From Thermoplasmata archaeon (GTDB lineage Archaea; Thermoplasmatota; JAKEGO01): DNA of 8,313 bases. The notes beneath the pieces are model-generated. The model had not been told where the DNA came from. It did not search any database and was given only the letters and a program-made list of their open reading frames with translations. Every line of letters begins with the position of its first letter. Position 1 is the first letter of the stretch. Positions 5,117 through 8,313 of this stretch are shown here, piece by piece. The position numbers were made by a program, and so were the translations under genes. The stretch is from the NCBI GenBank assembly GCA_022615805.1, contig JAKEGO010000003.1, positions 1 to 8,313 on the forward strand, written 5' to 3'.

Positions 5117-6616
5117 TCAGGGCAATGGCACGAGGAGCGGCCTCCCCGTCATCTCGCTGGGGATGTCGAGGCCGAGCAGCGCCAGGACCGTGGGAGCGAT
5201 GTCCGAGAGCTCCCCGTCCCTCGCCCTGCGGCATTCACAGTCAGGCCCGGCGGCGATGAAGGGGACCTTGTTGAGCGAATGAGCGGTGCGGACCTCGCCG
5301 TGCTCCATCATCTGGTCGGCGTTGCCGTGGTCGGCCGTGATCAGGAGGTCACCGCCGCGCGCCAGTACTGCTTCGGCGATGCGCCCGAGGCAACCGTCGA
5401 CGGCCTCTATGGCCTTGACCGTCGCAGGAACGTTCCCCGAATGGCCTACCATATCGGGATTGGCGAAGTTGACGACGTAGAGAATGTAATCCTCGTCCAG
5501 CTTGCCCATGAGCGCGGCTGTGACCTCGGCGGAGCTCATCTCGGGCATGCGGTCGTAGGTCTCGACCTTGGGTGAAGGTACAAGGACGCGGTCCTCCCCT
5601 GGGAAGGGATCGATCCGGCCGTTGTTGAGGAAGAACGTCACATGGGCGTACTTCTCCGTCTCCGAGATGCGGAGCTGTCTCCCCCGCCACGAGACGACCT
5701 CGCCGAGAGTGTTCTCGACCTCTACGGGGGGCAGGGCAACGCCGCCGTTCACCGCTTTCGAGATGAACATGAGGGAGGAGAACCTGATGACGGGACGGTC
5801 GGCCACATCGAAACCGGTGAATCCGGGCGCGGTGAGCGCCTCGGAGATCTGCCTTATCCGGTCGGGGCGGAAGTTGCACATGAGGACGCGGTCGCCGTCG
5901 TCCATCCCGGTGTATCCTTCCATGACGGTAGGTATCACGAACTCGTCCATCTCCCCCGTGGAGTATGCCGCCTCGAGGGCCCGGCTCCAGTGAGGCGCGG
6001 GGATCCCCTTCCCGTGGACGATGGCGTCGTAGGCTCTCCTCGTCCGGTCCCACCTGGTGTCACGGTCCATCGCGTAGTAGCGGCCCGCCATCGTCGCGAC
6101 ACGCCCTCCATGGAGCCGCATCCTCGCCTCGAGCCCTCGGAGGTAGAGCGGGGCGGACCTGGGAGGTGTGTCCCTCCCGTCGAGGAAGATGTGGAGCCAC
6201 GGGTCGATGCCCCTGTCGTGGGCGAGCGACATGAGGTGGAAGAGGTGGTCCTGGTGGCTATGGACGCCCCCGTCGCTCAGCAGGCACAGCAGGTGGAGTC
6301 CGCCATCCCTGTCGTCGAGGATGGTGCGAATGGCGGGTGCCACATCGAGGTCGTGGGTCGTGATGGCTTCGTTGACGCGGCTCAAGGGCTGCATGAGGAT
6401 GCGCCCCGCACCGATCGTCATATGCCCGACCTCGGAATTCCCCATCTGGTCCCTCGGGAGTCCGACGGCCGGGCCGCAGGCGACGAGGGCGCCGTTCGGC
6501 CATCGCATGGCCAGATGGTTATAGGCGGGCGTGTTCGCGAGGGATATGGCATTGCCCTCCCCGGGGGGCGCCATCCCCCAACCGTCCAGGATGACCAGGA
6601 CCAGGAACTTTCGCAC
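5117..6616 (-). CDS. gpmI: 2,3-bisphosphoglycerate-independent phosphoglycerate mutase (GpmI type)
   Basis: This enzyme interconverts 3- and 2-phosphoglycerate in glycolysis and gluconeogenesis, using two metal ions (usually Mn) and a phosphoserine intermediate. The 499-residue protein is complete and close to the family length of about 510. Active-site features are all present: LDGWG with Asp11, MGNSEVGH with the nucleophile Ser61, SDGGVHSHQDH, FRPDRIRQIS, NPDMVGHSG with Asp388 and His392, TADHGNADQM with Asp429 and His430, and His446 in RTAHSLNKVPF. These match the two-metal set of the bacterial enzyme. It belongs to the GpmI branch, not the shorter ApgM branch common in archaea. The start is the GTG at 6616, which follows a TATA box by about 24 nt; an in-frame ATG at 6676 would put that promoter inside the gene. 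It converges with csl4 and diverges from the TPR membrane protein. Confidence 0.97.
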   Translation of the reverse strand: MRKFLVLVILDGWGMAPPGEGNAISLANTPAYNHLAMRWPNGALVACGPAVGLPRDQMGNSEVGHMTIGAGRILMQPLSRVNEAITTHDLDVAPAIRTILDDRDGGLHLLCLLSDGGVHSHQDHLFHLMSLAHDRGIDPWLHIFLDGRDTPPRSAPLYLRGLEARMRLHGGRVATMAGRYYAMDRDTRWDRTRRAYDAIVHGKGIPAPHWSRALEAAYSTGEMDEFVIPTVMEGYTGMDDGDRVLMCNFRPDRIRQISEALTAPGFTGFDVADRPVIRFSSLMFISKAVNGGVALPPVEVENTLGEVVSWRGRQLRISETEKYAHVTFFLNNGRIDPFPGEDRVLVPSPKVETYDRMPEMSSAEVTAALMGKLDEDYILYVVNFANPDMVGHSGNVPATVKAIEAVDGCLGRIAEAVLARGGDLLITADHGNADQMMEHGEVRTAHSLNKVPFIAAGPDCECRRARDGELSDIAPTVLALLGLDIPSEMTGRPLLVPLP

Positions 6617-6633
6617 GGCCCTCGTATCGAAGG

Positions 6634-6646
6634 GATATACTAAATC
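6634..6646 (-). promoter_or_regulatory. TATA box of gpmI
   Basis: GATTTAGTATATC on the minus strand is centred about 24 nt from the GTG at 6616. This predicts a leaderless gpmI transcript and argues against the longer ORF starting at 6676. Confidence 0.55.
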
Positions 6647-6738
6647 CTTTGCCAGCCGTCTTCCTCCGACGTTCATGGACCCCCCATTGGACCCCGTACC
6701 CGCTCCACTGCTTCGGCGGCGGACCGCGGCCTTTTCGG

Positions 6739-6750
6739 TAAATATAATAT
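6739..6750 (+). promoter_or_regulatory. TATA box of the TPR membrane-protein gene
   Basis: TAAATATAATAT is the most A+T-rich block in the gpmI/TPR gap. Its centre near 6745 predicts a transcript starting at about 6771, giving a 22-nt leader that includes AAGGTG (6773-6778), a possible ribosome site somewhat far from the ATG at 6793. Confidence 0.55.
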
Positions 6751-6792
6751 GCAGGACCCCGATGGCCTTCGGAAGGTGGGACTATCGCGGGC

Positions 6793-8313
6793 ATGCCCAG
6801 GGGAGTCCGGTCGTTCAGGAAGCTCTTTGCCCTTCTGATCGCGCTCGAGGCCCTCGTCCTATACGCATTCCTCCTATTCCCGATGCTGACGATGGACCAG
6901 GCTGCGAGGTTCGGCGCCGTCGCTGTATTCCTCGTTGCGGCGGTATTCGAGGGGTTCCTCTTCCTCCGGGGCGAACTGAAGCTCCTCGCTACGGAGACGC
7001 CGCTCCTGGCCGGGATCCGTGTCCGGCAGTTCCTTGTGCGGTCCGCGCACGTTTTCCTGCTCCTGTTCGTGTTGATGCTGGTCGTCGCCCCTGTCTTCAT
7101 ATTCGTCCCGCTCTCCACCCCGACGAGCTTCGAGAGGCGGGTATCCCCGCTGGTCTACGGGCGAATGGACTTCTGGGTCATGGGGGTCCCGGCATTCAGG
7201 CAGGACGTGACCCTGGACATCGAAGCGCGGTCGGACTTCGACATCTACGTGATAGAGCGCGGGAGCGACGAGGGCTTCGTGGTCCCTGAAGGGGTGCCCG
7301 TCACGCTGGATAGGGTGCACGCTCAGCGGGTCGAGGACCTCTTCAACTTGAGCGTCCACAACGCGACGGAGGACTGGCGCTTCCACATGAGCGCGAATGG
7401 GTCCATCGACATATACATCATGCCCGATGGGGTGAACCAGCGATATCTCTCCGGCATCGCGGACCCGATGGACCTCCGGGGATGGGCTGAGTTCCTAGAG
7501 AACTGCACTTTCTACGTTCAGGACTCCGCGGAGGTCAAGGTGCACCTCACCCTTGCGAGGGGTGATTACAGGGTCCTGATGCTCGCCGCAGAGGACGTGA
7601 ACGACGTCAGCGTCGTGGCATATCGATGGTCGGGGGAGGAGCCACTGATCTTCGCTTCCGGCCGTTCGATGAGCGTACCGGGTTCCCTATTCCCCGGTCA
7701 GTACTCGGTCGTCATCTTCAACCTCAGGTCGGTCGAGAGCGATGTTAGCATAAGGGCATCCGTATTCTATCTGAGGCCGATAGGTGAGCTCCTCCTCCTC
7801 GTGTCGCTCATATCGTTCATCGGTTACGGCTTCACCTACCTCTATGCGAGGTCCGTATCGGATGGGCTCATCGGCCGCATCACCACCCTTCCGGACGAGG
7901 GAGAGGTGGAGGCCATCGGCGAGCAGGTGAGCGAGAGCCTGAGGAGGATAAGAAAGAGGGATTTCCTGAGGTACCTGCGGGAGGAGGCCGTCAAGCTCAA
8001 GGAGGTGGGGAACCGGCTCTTCATGGAGGACCGTTACTCGGACGCCCTCGTCTTCTACGACCGGGCGCTCGCAATCGACCCGGATAACGTCAATCTATGG
8101 AATAACAAGGCGCTCGCCCTGAGGGCTCTCAACAGGTACGATGACGCCCTGGCCGCCTACGAGAAGGCGATACGTCTCGACCCCGCGAACGAGAAGTTCA
8201 GGGCGGGGCGCGACGCGTGCATGGCGGCGATCGACGGCGAGGATGTGGATGTGGGGATATCGGTCGAGCGGGCACCGCCCCCCGGAAAGGAGAGAGGGGG
8301 CGCCAGGAAGGCC
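6793..8313 (+). CDS. Four-helix membrane protein with extracytoplasmic domain and cytoplasmic TPR repeats (3' end outside window)
   Basis: The frame runs from the ATG at 6793 to the window end without a stop: 507 codons, C-terminus missing. Hydrophobic segments lie at about residues 11-32, 40-58, 86-107 and 332-352. Basic residues at the N-terminus and between helices 2 and 3 (RVRQFLVR) place those parts inside. Residues 108-331 are then an extracytoplasmic, beta-rich domain with N-glycosylation-like sites, and residues 353 onward are cytoplasmic. The tail has a charged helical stretch (about 367-395) and two TPR repeats at roughly 401-433 and 434-467, with SDALVFYDRALAIDPDN and DDALAAYEKAIRLDPAN showing the TPR pattern. 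TPRs bind proteins, so the architecture suggests a surface sensor or scaffold; this is inference. I do not recognise the outer domain. The last residues are Pro/Gly/Arg-rich and probably disordered. Confidence 0.85.
   Translation, partial: MPRGVRSFRKLFALLIALEALVLYAFLLFPMLTMDQAARFGAVAVFLVAAVFEGFLFLRGELKLLATETPLLAGIRVRQFLVRSAHVFLLLFVLMLVVAPVFIFVPLSTPTSFERRVSPLVYGRMDFWVMGVPAFRQDVTLDIEARSDFDIYVIERGSDEGFVVPEGVPVTLDRVHAQRVEDLFNLSVHNATEDWRFHMSANGSIDIYIMPDGVNQRYLSGIADPMDLRGWAEFLENCTFYVQDSAEVKVHLTLARGDYRVLMLAAEDVNDVSVVAYRWSGEEPLIFASGRSMSVPGSLFPGQYSVVIFNLRSVESDVSIRASVFYLRPIGELLLLVSLISFIGYGFTYLYARSVSDGLIGRITTLPDEGEVEAIGEQVSESLRRIRKRDFLRYLREEAVKLKEVGNRLFMEDRYSDALVFYDRALAIDPDNVNLWNNKALALRALNRYDDALAAYEKAIRLDPANEKFRAGRDACMAAIDGEDVDVGISVERAPPPGKERGGARKA

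Noticed and set aside
5642..6643. Long plus-strand ORF of 333 residues.
   Set aside because: It lies antisense to gpmI, whose active-site motifs are all conserved; the open frame is a by-product of high GC codon use.

Overview
The window looks like the chromosome of a GC-rich archaeon, most likely a euryarchaeote of the Thermoplasmatota or Methanomassiliicoccales sort; that placement is an inference. The archaeal call rests on gene content: the archaeal 4-phosphopantoate--beta-alanine ligase of CoA synthesis, the exosome subunit Csl4, an adenosine-specific kinase of the PF04008 family, and PKD- and TPR-containing membrane proteins. It also rests on TATA boxes centred about 24-28 nt upstream of several start codons, the pattern expected of leaderless archaeal transcripts. 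Most genes strongly prefer G or C at the third codon position.

Left part (1-2502). Bases 1-497 hold no confident gene, but include a T-run terminator candidate and an inverted repeat downstream of the CoA gene. The phosphopantothenate synthetase (minus strand, 498-1250) and a three-helix membrane protein (plus strand, 1319-1639) diverge from a shared AT-rich promoter. A small unrecognised plus-strand ORF (1848-2045) then converges on the adenosine-specific kinase (minus, 2020-2502).

Middle part (2503-4920). A 382-base gap carries a strong imperfect hairpin preceded by a well-placed TATA box, a candidate small RNA. Next is a secreted or membrane-anchored PKD-domain protein (minus, 2885-3625). 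A 330-base intergenic stretch contains a 130-bp fold-back element with 18-bp near-perfect inverted ends, probably a miniature transposable element, lying directly upstream of the promoter of a two-gene operon. That operon encodes a tryptophan-rich zinc-ribbon protein (3990-4337) and Csl4 (4342-4920), the RNA-binding cap subunit of the exosome.

Right part (4921-8313). A full-length cofactor-independent phosphoglycerate mutase of the bacterial GpmI type (minus, 5117-6616) serves glycolysis or gluconeogenesis. Divergent from it is a large membrane protein with four predicted helices, an extracytoplasmic domain of about 225 residues and a cytoplasmic TPR tail (6793 to the window end, partial).

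Most of the window is core housekeeping. The least explained items are the hairpin at 2704-2774, the fold-back element at 3818-3947, the small ORF at 1848, and the zinc-ribbon partner of Csl4. I found no CRISPR array, rRNA, tRNA or recognisable defence system.
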